From: Gammaproteobacteria bacterium UBA7310
Lineage (GTDB): Bacteria > Pseudomonadota > Gammaproteobacteria > Pseudomonadales > Ketobacteraceae
Length of the DNA: 64,000 nucleotides
NCBI GenBank assembly: GCA_002471665.1
Contig: DKQK01000053.1
Span: 1-64,000, forward strand
Direction of reading: 5' to 3'
Shown here: positions 27,191 through 34,474 of the stretch, in pieces
How positions within the stretch are numbered: the stretch's first letter is position 1
How the letters are laid out: the number at the start of each line of letters is the position of its first letter
Made by a program: the position numbers and the translations under genes
Notes under the pieces: model-generated
The model's database searches: none
What the model saw: only the letters and a program-made list of their open reading frames with translations
Told to the model about the DNA's origin: nothing

Positions 27191-27307
27191 ATGAAAGTTC
27201 AAGCATCAGTTAAAAAGATCTGTCGTAACTGCAAAATCGTCCGCCGTAAAGGCTCGGTGCGTGTAATTTGCAGTTCAGAGCCCCGTCATAAGCAGCGTCA
27301 GGGCTAA
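27191..27307 (+). CDS. rpmJ: 50S ribosomal protein L36, zinc-binding form
   Basis: Reading ATG 27191 to TAA 27307 gives a 38-residue protein: MKVQASVKKICRNCKIVRRK, then the rest ending RHKQRQG. Cys11, Cys14, Cys27 and His33 form the zinc site, so this is the zinc-dependent C+ type. The start follows TTTGGAG. It closes the spc group between secY and the alpha operon promoter. Confidence 0.95.
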   Translation: MKVQASVKKICRNCKIVRRKGSVRVICSSEPRHKQRQG

Positions 27308-27343
27308 AATTTAACCTTCGCGATAATACAAAGATCTATTTAG

Positions 27344-27372
27344 TTGATTTTTGCGGGCTGTAAAGATATTCT
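27344..27372 (+). promoter_or_regulatory. candidate promoter of the alpha operon
   Basis: -35 TTGATT (27344-27349), a 17-base spacer, and -10 TATTCT (27367-27372), followed by a GC-rich TTGCGCCC discriminator. It lies 58 bases before the rpsM start in the 122-base rpmJ-rpsM gap, where an independent alpha operon start is plausible. In E. coli S4 represses this operon through an mRNA pseudoknot over the rpsM start; I could not confirm one here. Confidence 0.5.
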
Positions 27373-27429
27373 TTGCGCCCTTTCGCGGCTGATAAACAGT
27401 TTTAAGCTCGAGTAAATGGAGTAAGTTGG

Positions 27430-27786
27430 ATGGCCCGTATAGCAGGCGTCAATATTCCTGATAACAAACATGCGGTTATTTCACTGACCTATATCTTTGG
27501 TATCGGGAACACAAAGGCACAAGCCATTTGTGAATCAGTTGGTATAAACCCTACCACCAAGATAAGAGAGTTGTCGGAGGAGCAACTGGACGCAGTGCGT
27601 AACGAAGTTGCAAATCATCCTACCGAAGGTGATCTGCGCCGAGAAGTGTCCATGAACATCAAGCGATTGATGGATCTGGGTTGCTATCGCGGTCTTCGTC
27701 ACCGTCGCAGCTTGCCCGTTCGTGGTCAGCGCACCAAGACTAATGCGCGCACCCGTAAGGGTCCACGTAAAGCAATTCGTAAGTAA
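27430..27786 (+). CDS. rpsM: 30S ribosomal protein S13
   Basis: S13 lies in the 30S head and forms bridges to L5 and P-site tRNA. The 118-residue product starts MARIAGVNIPDNKHAVISLT and has the C-terminal basic tail RHRRSLPVRGQRTKTNARTR. It is the first gene of the alpha operon; rpsK starts 26 bases after the stop. Confidence 0.97.
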   Translation: MARIAGVNIPDNKHAVISLTYIFGIGNTKAQAICESVGINPTTKIRELSEEQLDAVRNEVANHPTEGDLRREVSMNIKRLMDLGCYRGLRHRRSLPVRGQRTKTNARTRKGPRKAIRK

Positions 27787-27811
27787 AGCGTAACGTTCAG
27801 GAATCAGTTAA

Positions 27812-28207
27812 ATGGCTAAGGCTAAAGCAACAGCGCGTACGCGTAAGAAAGTTAAAAAGTCAGTTGTTGATGGTGTAGCGCACATTCACGCTTCCTTCAA
27901 CAACACCATCATTACCTTGTCCGACCGTCAGGGAAACGCTCTGTCTTGGGCGACTGCCGGTGGTTGCGGTTTTCGGGGATCTCGTAAGAGTACGCCGTTC
28001 GCAGCACAGGTGGCAGCCGAAAAGGCCGGTCTGGCGGCTCAGGAATATGGTTTGAAGAACCTCGAAGTGATGGTTAAGGGCCCTGGCCCTGGTCGCGAGT
28101 CCGCGGTACGTGCTCTGCATGCTTGTGGCTATAAAATTAACAGCATCACTGACGTGACACCCATTCCACATAATGGATGTCGTCCACCTAAGAAACGTCG
28201 AGTTTAA
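27812..28207 (+). CDS. rpsK: 30S ribosomal protein S11
   Basis: S11 forms the platform of the 30S subunit near the mRNA exit. The 131-residue product contains HIHASFNNTIITLSDRQGN and KGPGPGRESAVRALHACGYK, and ends with the basic PHNGCRPPKKRRV. rpsD follows after 15 bases. Confidence 0.97.
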   Translation: MAKAKATARTRKKVKKSVVDGVAHIHASFNNTIITLSDRQGNALSWATAGGCGFRGSRKSTPFAAQVAAEKAGLAAQEYGLKNLEVMVKGPGPGRESAVRALHACGYKINSITDVTPIPHNGCRPPKKRRV

Positions 28208-28221
28208 CGGGAGTCCCATTA

Positions 28222-28842
28222 ATGGCTAGGTATTTAGGCCCTAAATGCAAACTGTCTCGTCGCGAAGGCACAGACTTAGGTCTGAAAAGTGGTGTTCGTG
28301 CCTACGAGAACAAGTGTCGCTCTGAGAAGGCTCCCGGTATGCACGGTGAGCGTCGTGGTCGTTTGTCTGACTACGGTACTCAGTTGCGTGAGAAACAGAA
28401 AGTGCGCCGTATATATGGTGTGCTGGAGCGTCAGTTCCGCAACTACTACAAAGAAGCAGCGCGCCTGAAGGGTGCTACAGGTGAAAACCTGCTGCAGCTG
28501 CTTGAAGGTCGACTGGATAATGTTGTGTACCGTATGGGCTTTGGCTCAACTCGCGCGGAAGCTCGACAGCTGGTCAGTCACAAGGCAATTATGGTTAATG
28601 GTCAGACCGTTAACGTGGCTTCTTTCCAGGTTAACCCTGGTGATGTTGTAGCCGTACGTGAGAAGGCTAAGAACCAACTGCGTATCAATGCCGCGGTTGA
28701 ATTGGCTGAACAGCGTGGTTTTGCGTCCTGGGTTGAAGTGGATACCAAGAAGAAAGAAGGTGTTTTCAAGGCTGTACCAGAGCGTACTGATCTTCCCTCA
28801 GAACTCAACGAAAACCTAATCGTAGAGCTTTATTCTAAGTAA
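28222..28842 (+). CDS. rpsD: 30S ribosomal protein S4
   Basis: S4 nucleates 30S assembly, supports accuracy, and represses the alpha operon in E. coli. The 206-residue product begins MARYLGPKCKLSRREGTDLG; the S4 RNA-binding domain is near residues 96-160 (RLDNVVYRMGFGSTRAEARQ). There is no N-terminal four-cysteine zinc finger, as usual in gammaproteobacteria. Confidence 0.97.
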   Translation: MARYLGPKCKLSRREGTDLGLKSGVRAYENKCRSEKAPGMHGERRGRLSDYGTQLREKQKVRRIYGVLERQFRNYYKEAARLKGATGENLLQLLEGRLDNVVYRMGFGSTRAEARQLVSHKAIMVNGQTVNVASFQVNPGDVVAVREKAKNQLRINAAVELAEQRGFASWVEVDTKKKEGVFKAVPERTDLPSELNENLIVELYSK

Positions 28843-28874
28843 TAAATAAGCAAAAGGTTGAGGTGGTACTCTAT

Positions 28875-29879
28875 ATGCAACGCTCTGTTAATGAGTTTTT
28901 AACACCACGGACTATTGGTGTTCAGGAAATTAACGAAACCCATGCCAAGGTTACATTGGAGCCTTTGGAAAGGGGCTTCGGCCACACTCTGGGCAACGCG
29001 CTTCGTCGCATTCTACTGTCCAGTATGCCTGGGGCAGCAGTAACAGAAGTTGAGATTGATGGTGTAGTTCACGAGTACAGTACCCTGGAAGGGGTTCAGG
29101 AGGATGTCATAGATATTCTTTTGAATCTGAAGAACCTGGCGGTGCGACTGAACGACAAGAGTGAAGCGTTATTAAGTATCAACAAGGACGGCCCTGGTAT
29201 CGTGACTGCGGGTGATATCTTGTTGGATCACGACGTGGAAATCATCAACAAAGATCTCGTCATTGCGAACTTGAGCGCTGGTACCAAGCTGAATATGAAA
29301 TTGCGTATTCAGAAAGGGCGCGGCTATGAGCCGGCAGATGGTCGTGACGGTGATGAAGAAACCCGCGGTGTTGGTCGGCTGCAGCTCGATGCCACTTACT
29401 CGCCTATACGGCGCGTGGCCTATGTTGTTGAAAGCGCGCGTGTTGAGCAGCGAACGGATCTTGATAAGCTGGTTATTGACCTGGAAACCAATGGGACAAT
29501 TGACGCTGAAGATGCCATCCGCCGTGCAGCTACCATTCTTCAACAGCAGCTGGCGGTGTTCGTGGATCTTGAGAAAGAGTCCGAGCCCCAGAAAGTAGAA
29601 GAACGTGATGAGATCGATCCGATTCTGTTGCGTCCTGTTGATGATCTTGAATTAACAGTGCGTTCTGCTAACTGCCTGAAAGCTGAGAATGTTTATTACA
29701 TCGGTGACCTTGTCCAGCGTACCGAGGTTGAGCTTCTGAAAACGCCCAATCTGGGTAAGAAGTCTCTGACGGAAATTAAGGACGTCTTGGCGTCCAAAGG
29801 TCTTTCTTTGGGTATGCGTCTGGAAAACTGGCCTCCAGGTAGTCTGCGTGATGATGAGCGCGTACTGAAGAAACGTTAA
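28875..29879 (+). CDS. rpoA: DNA-directed RNA polymerase subunit alpha
   Basis: Alpha dimerises to nucleate polymerase assembly, and its C-terminal domain reads UP elements and activators. The 334-residue product has the N-terminal assembly segment LERGFGHTLGNALRRILLSS and the C-terminal DNA-binding domain with VDDLELTVRSANCLKAENV and TPNLGKKSLTEIKDVL. An upstream GTG (28863) is in frame, but ATG 28875 after GAGGTGG matches the family start MQ.SV.EFL. Confidence 0.97.
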   Translation: MQRSVNEFLTPRTIGVQEINETHAKVTLEPLERGFGHTLGNALRRILLSSMPGAAVTEVEIDGVVHEYSTLEGVQEDVIDILLNLKNLAVRLNDKSEALLSINKDGPGIVTAGDILLDHDVEIINKDLVIANLSAGTKLNMKLRIQKGRGYEPADGRDGDEETRGVGRLQLDATYSPIRRVAYVVESARVEQRTDLDKLVIDLETNGTIDAEDAIRRAATILQQQLAVFVDLEKESEPQKVEERDEIDPILLRPVDDLELTVRSANCLKAENVYYIGDLVQRTEVELLKTPNLGKKSLTEIKDVLASKGLSLGMRLENWPPGSLRDDERVLKKR

Positions 29880-29928
29880 ATAATTGCTCCGCGCTTGTCG
29901 GGGCCGTAAGTTGTAAAGGAAAAGAGCG

Positions 29929-30321
29929 ATGCGTCACCGTAAAAGTGGTCGTAAATTCAACCGAAACAGCAGCCATCGTAAAGCGATGTTCCGCAACATG
30001 GCGGTGTCCTTGGTTGAGCACGAGTTAATCAAAACGACTTTGCCAAAAGCGAAAGAGCTGCGTCGTCACGCAGAGCCTCTGATTACTTTGGCGAAAAACG
30101 ATAGTGTAGCTAACCGCCGTTTGGCTTTTGCTCGTACCCGCAGCAAAGAAGCCGTCGGTAAGTTGTTCACTGATCTGGGCCCACGCTACAAAGACCGCCC
30201 TGGTGGTTATATCCGCATTCTTAAGTGCGGTTATAGAGCCGGAGACAAAGCGCCGATGGCGTATGTTGAGTTGGTTGATCGCCCGCTTGCAGCGGAAGCG
30301 GTGGAGATGGATGAGGAGTAG
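29929..30321 (+). CDS. rplQ: 50S ribosomal protein L17
   Basis: L17 lies near the tunnel exit. The 130-residue product starts MRHRKSGRKFNRNSSHRKAM and contains LVEHELIKTTLPKAKELRR and GPRYKDRPGGYIRI. It is the last gene of the alpha operon and is followed by a strong terminator. Confidence 0.97.
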   Translation: MRHRKSGRKFNRNSSHRKAMFRNMAVSLVEHELIKTTLPKAKELRRHAEPLITLAKNDSVANRRLAFARTRSKEAVGKLFTDLGPRYKDRPGGYIRILKCGYRAGDKAPMAYVELVDRPLAAEAVEMDEE

Positions 30322-30365
30322 GTCCGGGGCGCCGTGTTAATGGCGCTCTCCTGGATACTCTAAAG

Positions 30366-30389
30366 GGCCGGCATTTTGCCGGCCTTTTT
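30366..30389 (+). terminator. intrinsic terminator of the ribosomal protein cluster
   Basis: A perfect 8-bp stem GGCCGGCA (30366-30373) and TGCCGGCC (30377-30384) with a TTT loop, followed by T5. It lies 45 bases after the rplQ stop and marks the end of the 30-kb expression-machinery block. Confidence 0.92.
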
Positions 30390-30473
30390 CATGTCCGGCG
30401 CTCGCTGTCAGTTAGCTCACATTTCTTACAGAATGTACCGTCCATTGTTCTCTGCAGTGGTTCTTCACTTCAA

Positions 30474-30479
30474 TATAAT
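30474..30479 (+). promoter_or_regulatory. consensus -10 box upstream of the AAA ATPase gene
   Basis: A perfect TATAAT lies about 70 bases before the ATPase start and after the rplQ terminator. The best-spaced upstream hexamer (TCTGCA at 30451-30456) is a poor -35, so a regulator or a different sigma factor may be involved, or the match may be chance. Confidence 0.35.
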
Positions 30480-30547
30480 CAGACACTTATCAGGCGGCAT
30501 GGGGATTGCTATTCGTTCAGCAATGTCCAGATTATGGTTGTCTGCAG

Positions 30548-32245
30548 ATGAAGCTTTATATTGAACGTCCTTATTTACTGTCCTTAGTTGACCGGTTTCC
30601 AGAGCTGGATGGGTTGCTCGACCAGCTTCGGTTCGGAGCTCGGGCGGAAGCGTCATTTCAACGCTTTACCCTAACGCAATTGGAGTTTCTGTCCTCTCTG
30701 TACAACAGGGCAGGCAGCGAAATGACCTTGCAGGCTGCCCAGATTAATACGTTGACCAAAGCCCTGAGCAAGGATAACAAACGTTATCGGGAGTCAGAAT
30801 TGGAATCCCTGGTTCCTGATCTCATTGGTTATTTGTTGAATGAGGGAATAAGGGGTTGGCTGTTTAAAGGCAATGCTGAAGGCAAACCGCTGCCCTTTGT
30901 GGTTTCTCGAATCGACTTCTCCCCGCCCGGGGAGGAGGAGTCAGGCAGGGTGCTTCTTGATTTGAAAGCGAACGCCATGGGAAAACTGCAGTCGGTCTCG
31001 CTTATGATTCTGGAGCGGGATATCGTGGGTTATAGTTTGCCGGAGATTTTGGCGGCAAAAGGCTTTTTCAAAGAAACAATCGAATTGATGGCAGCCTACG
31101 ATCGATCCAACCAGCGGTATTTCGAGTTGCGCGCCTGCACTGGCCATCAGTTTGTTGGTCAGGGAACGGGTATTTATGCTGATGATCCGACGGTGAGTCA
31201 TCGCAATACTGACTGGTCCCGCAAAAGCCGCATTGTGCTTTCCAGCTCCGGTGAGCGGGCAAGAATGGTCAATGACGAAGAAATCATTAAAGACCGCTCA
31301 TTAGAGTTCGAGACAAGTGGTGATGTGTTGGCGAAGTATCTGCGCAAGGCCGGTCGCAGTACTCATTACAATGACAGGATTGAAGCCCAGGTGGAGGCCG
31401 TCAGGGATGATATTCCACAGCTCATGTTTACCGAAGTTCCGGTTCATGGCTATATGCTGATGTTTCATCTCGAGTTGCATCACCATATTTGGGTGCATGT
31501 GGATGATGTTGAGCTTTATGAATATAAACCGCAACTAAAAGAGAAGTTGGTTCTTCCCCCTGAGCAGACGGATTTGATTGATATCCTCACCGCAGAAATG
31601 GATGTGTTGATGGACGATGTTGTGCAGGGTAAGTCAGGTGGTACCACTGTGCTGTGCGCTGGCCCCCCGGGTGTGGGTAAAACCTTGTCGGCAGAGGTCT
31701 ACTCCGAAGTGATTCGGCGCCCGTTGTATCGGGTGCATTCAGGTCAGCTGGGCTTAAACGTGGTGGAAATGGAGCAGGCACTTAAAAGCACCCTGATTCG
31801 CGCACAGCGCTGGGGAGCGGTGATGCTAATCGACGAGGCGGATGTATATATCAAGCGCCGGGACGATAACATCGCCGCCAATGCTGTGGTGGGCGTTTTT
31901 TTACGGGTGCTGGAATATTTCAACGGCTTGTTGTTTATGACCACCAATCGCGTAGACGATATCGATGAAGCCATCGTTTCGCGTTGTATAGCGCTTATCA
32001 AGTATCGCCCACCCAATGCCGCAGATCGTCTCAAAATCTGGCAAGTAATGGTGCAGCAATTTCAATTGCAAGTACCTCACCAATTGGTTGAGGAGTTGGT
32101 TGAGGTTTTTCCCAGCGCCTGTGGGCGCGACATTAAAGGCCTGGTGAAGCTGGTGGCCAAGTTCTGCCAACACAAGTCAGTTGAACCATCGCTCGATGTG
32201 TTCAGGCAGTGCAGTGTGTTTCGGGGTATGGAGGTGGGTCGATGA
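30548..32245 (+). CDS. AAA+ ATPase with a long N-terminal domain of unknown function
   Basis: The 565-residue product has a single AAA+ module in its C-terminal 40 percent: Walker A GPPGVGKT at 372-379, Walker B VMLIDEAD at 425-432, sensor 1 TTN at 465-467, a likely arginine finger R479 (IVSRC), and a sensor 2-like GRDIKG near 526. The first 340 residues match no domain I recognise and probably choose the substrate. No membrane segment or signal peptide is seen. The open frame extends to 30506, but ATG 30548 gives a sensible start. Its stop overlaps the downstream transferase start (ATGA), so the pair is probably translated together. Function unknown; the module resembles remodelling ATPases of the classical AAA type. 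Confidence 0.8.
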   Translation: MKLYIERPYLLSLVDRFPELDGLLDQLRFGARAEASFQRFTLTQLEFLSSLYNRAGSEMTLQAAQINTLTKALSKDNKRYRESELESLVPDLIGYLLNEGIRGWLFKGNAEGKPLPFVVSRIDFSPPGEEESGRVLLDLKANAMGKLQSVSLMILERDIVGYSLPEILAAKGFFKETIELMAAYDRSNQRYFELRACTGHQFVGQGTGIYADDPTVSHRNTDWSRKSRIVLSSSGERARMVNDEEIIKDRSLEFETSGDVLAKYLRKAGRSTHYNDRIEAQVEAVRDDIPQLMFTEVPVHGYMLMFHLELHHHIWVHVDDVELYEYKPQLKEKLVLPPEQTDLIDILTAEMDVLMDDVVQGKSGGTTVLCAGPPGVGKTLSAEVYSEVIRRPLYRVHSGQLGLNVVEMEQALKSTLIRAQRWGAVMLIDEADVYIKRRDDNIAANAVVGVFLRVLEYFNGLLFMTTNRVDDIDEAIVSRCIALIKYRPPNAADRLKIWQVMVQQFQLQVPHQLVEELVEVFPSACGRDIKGLVKLVAKFCQHKSVEPSLDVFRQCSVFRGMEVGR

Positions 32246-32871
32246 ACATGCGCTTCTACATGACCCCAGGCTCCTGCAGCACTGGAATACACATTCTATT
32301 GGAAGAGCTGGAACTGGTGTTTGAAGCGCACTGGGTGGATTTGTTGAAGGGAGATAACCAGCATCCCGACTACCTGGCGCTCAACCCGAAAGGCACCATC
32401 CCAACCCTGGTGAGCAGGGATGGCAGCGTCTTCACCGACTATGTTTCCATCGCGTGGTGGTTGGGGCGAAATCATCCGGATGCCGGCTTGATCCCAGGGG
32501 ACCTGAAGGGCGAGTTGCATGTGCTGGAGTTAATGAATTATGCCGTGCATGTCATTCATGGGCAGGGTTTTACGCGGGTGTTTACTCCGGAACAATACCT
32601 TTCGGCTGGTGGTGAAAGAGAGCGGGTGATCAGTCGCGGTAAGGATCTGGTGGGTTCGGGATTCAGTTGGTTAAGCGCTAAGATGGTGGCTGGTGACGTT
32701 CCGACGGAATTTTCTCTGGCAGACCCCGCGCTGTTTTATATCGAGTTCTGGGCGGACCGAATTGGCTTGGCCTTGCCGCCTGTTTGCCGGGAGCACTATA
32801 ACCAAATGCTGTTGAGACCTGCGGTGCGCCGGGTATTAATGGAAGAAGGATACGGCTCTCTGTTTCGATAA
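32242..32871 (+). CDS. glutathione S-transferase family protein, beta-like
   Basis: The 209-residue product has an N-terminal thioredoxin-like domain with FYMTPGSCSTGIHILLEE, where Cys12 occupies the place of the mixed-disulfide cysteine of beta-class GSTs, then NPKGTIPTLV with the cis-proline, and DYVSIAWWLGRNHP. The C-terminal helical domain runs from about residue 90. It probably conjugates or reduces substrates with glutathione in the cytoplasm. The ATG overlaps the ATPase stop by four bases, an unusual partnership for a GST. The open frame extends to 32209 inside the ATPase gene, but ATG 32242 gives the family N-terminus. Confidence 0.85.
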   Translation: MNMRFYMTPGSCSTGIHILLEELELVFEAHWVDLLKGDNQHPDYLALNPKGTIPTLVSRDGSVFTDYVSIAWWLGRNHPDAGLIPGDLKGELHVLELMNYAVHVIHGQGFTRVFTPEQYLSAGGERERVISRGKDLVGSGFSWLSAKMVAGDVPTEFSLADPALFYIEFWADRIGLALPPVCREHYNQMLLRPAVRRVLMEEGYGSLFR

Positions 32872-32881
32872 GCATGACCGT

Positions 32882-32934
32882 ACTATGGGCGACACCAGTT
32901 AGTAGGGGGCTTACCAACTGCTGTCACCCATAGT
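32882..32934. repeat. 23-bp imperfect inverted repeat between convergent genes
   Basis: The arms 32882-32904 and 32912-32934 match at 20 of 23 positions and are separated by GGGGGCT. It lies between the + strand GST gene (stop 32871) and the minus strand lipoprotein gene (stop 32944). The RNA from either strand would form a long hairpin, so a bidirectional terminator is plausible although T runs are absent; a small repeat element is the alternative. Confidence 0.7.
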
Positions 32935-32943
32935 CGGGCTGGC

Positions 32944-34365
32944 TCAGTTACTTAACAGAATGATGCCGAAGTCAGTGGGGGCACCTGTAGGTTCGCTGGG
33001 GCCACGGGCGATGGCATGGAGTACATCACCCCCGGTTACGGTGACGCCTTCGAGATTGATCGCCACTGTACCTGCCGCTACCACTCTGATGTCATAGTTG
33101 CCCGGTATGACCGCAACATAGTCAGTGATTGTTCCAAACGCGAAGTCATCCAGTAGTGGGGCGCCTGCCATGCCGGCTTCCACCTCTGCCACTGAATAGA
33201 TGCCGGCGCCGGTTATGAATACATCCACGGCACCTGCTGCTGGTGCGGCGTGTGTCAGTTTAAGGCTGGCCTGGGTGGCAATAGCGCGGTTGTCATCGGC
33301 GCTTGCCAGAAGGTTGAATGCCGGAACTGAGGTGACCCGCCCAGCCGCGATCACGGTGTATTCCATGCCGGCATTCAGATTCAATGGCGGGGACGTAAAG
33401 ACGCTGTCACCGATGGTGTCGGTATCAGGGGCTACATCCAGAGTGTAGGTGCCGTTGGGTATGCTCACATAGTTGTCTGCTGCCGGCACAACGCTGGTAT
33501 AGTCAAAGGCGTCGATCAGCTCAACAGCGCTCAAACCCAGTGCGGGGCTGGATGCGAACACTTCCACGGGGCCACCGGCCGCCGACGCCGCATCGGGCGA
33601 TGCGTGGACAACCTTGGCGCCGGTTAGCGTATCCGCATCCCTCAGTTCCACGGCATCAGAATCGGTCACGGCGAGGAGCTTTATGGGGGCGGCGGCATTC
33701 TCTGTCTGGTTTTCACTGTTGATGGCCAGAATCATCAGCTTTTCACCGGCGAACCCTGTCAGGTCCACTGGGCCGGAGTTGTAAATCAGAGCACCGCCGA
33801 GAGTGACCTGAATTTCCACCACGCCAGCGGCTACTGCACCCACATCAATATTGTCCTTGAAGTCAAAGGTAAAGGCCGGTGTCGCGCCTTGGATGCTGGC
33901 GCCGGGGGCGGTCAGGTACACATCCACGGGCCCGGCCACGGGGGCCGCATGGGTTACCTGCAGGGCCACTTCATCGCTGCCTGGTGTGGCGGTGGATTGT
34001 GGGACCACCAGAGGCTCTATGCTGCTCACCGAGTTCACCGCGACGAGGGTGGGAGTGTCGTTTTTGCTGATGCGAAAGCCGTCCACATCAATCACGGTGG
34101 CGTTACCGCCCGGAATAATGCCTTCAACCTGGACCCGATAGCTTCCGGCCAGCAGCTTGGTAAAGCCCGAGCTCGCAGCGTAATCCAGGCCTTCTATTTT
34201 GCTTTTGCCGTTAAGCAGGATATTGACAGGGGGAGCGTCTGGGGAGGCGTGGATTACCCTCAGTTCACCACTGGGGAAAATTGTGTAGAGTTTGTCTTCG
34301 TCGTCGCATCCGGTGAGGAACAGTGTACCGGCCAGTGCGGCGCTGAGTGCTGCTAGTTTGCGCAT
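32944..34365 (-). CDS. lipoprotein with four DUF4397 repeats
   Basis: The 473-residue product has a lipoprotein signal ending LFLTGC (Cys20), followed by DDED, and so is predicted to be membrane-anchored and face the periplasm or surface. The rest is four copies of the DUF4397 beta-sandwich unit, each opening with a V.HA.P....V.V motif: VIHASPDAPPVNIL near 37, VTHAAPVAGPVDVYL near 137, VVHASPDAASAAGG near 252, and LTHAAPAAGAVDVFI near 370. The family is common in exported proteins of unknown role, possibly adhesive. The protein is rich in Ala, Val, Asp and Thr. The gene is on the opposite strand from its left neighbours and may be an independent unit. Confidence 0.85.
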   Translation of the reverse strand: MRKLAALSAALAGTLFLTGCDDEDKLYTIFPSGELRVIHASPDAPPVNILLNGKSKIEGLDYAASSGFTKLLAGSYRVQVEGIIPGGNATVIDVDGFRISKNDTPTLVAVNSVSSIEPLVVPQSTATPGSDEVALQVTHAAPVAGPVDVYLTAPGASIQGATPAFTFDFKDNIDVGAVAAGVVEIQVTLGGALIYNSGPVDLTGFAGEKLMILAINSENQTENAAAPIKLLAVTDSDAVELRDADTLTGAKVVHASPDAASAAGGPVEVFASSPALGLSAVELIDAFDYTSVVPAADNYVSIPNGTYTLDVAPDTDTIGDSVFTSPPLNLNAGMEYTVIAAGRVTSVPAFNLLASADDNRAIATQASLKLTHAAPAAGAVDVFITGAGIYSVAEVEAGMAGAPLLDDFAFGTITDYVAVIPGNYDIRVVAAGTVAINLEGVTVTGGDVLHAIARGPSEPTGAPTDFGIILLSN

Positions 34366-34474
34366 AGTCTTTCTCCTGTTGGTCCTCCAGCACCCTTGCT
34401 CGAGGTCAGCAGCGACTATGCCGCAGGCGGTGTCAACACAGCGTGAACCGGATGTGAACGCTGCGTGAACGCCG

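Noticed and set aside
33889..34356. A 155-codon + strand frame within the DUF4397 gene
   Set aside because: It is antisense to a gene with signal peptide and four clear repeats, and its translation has no recognisable features.
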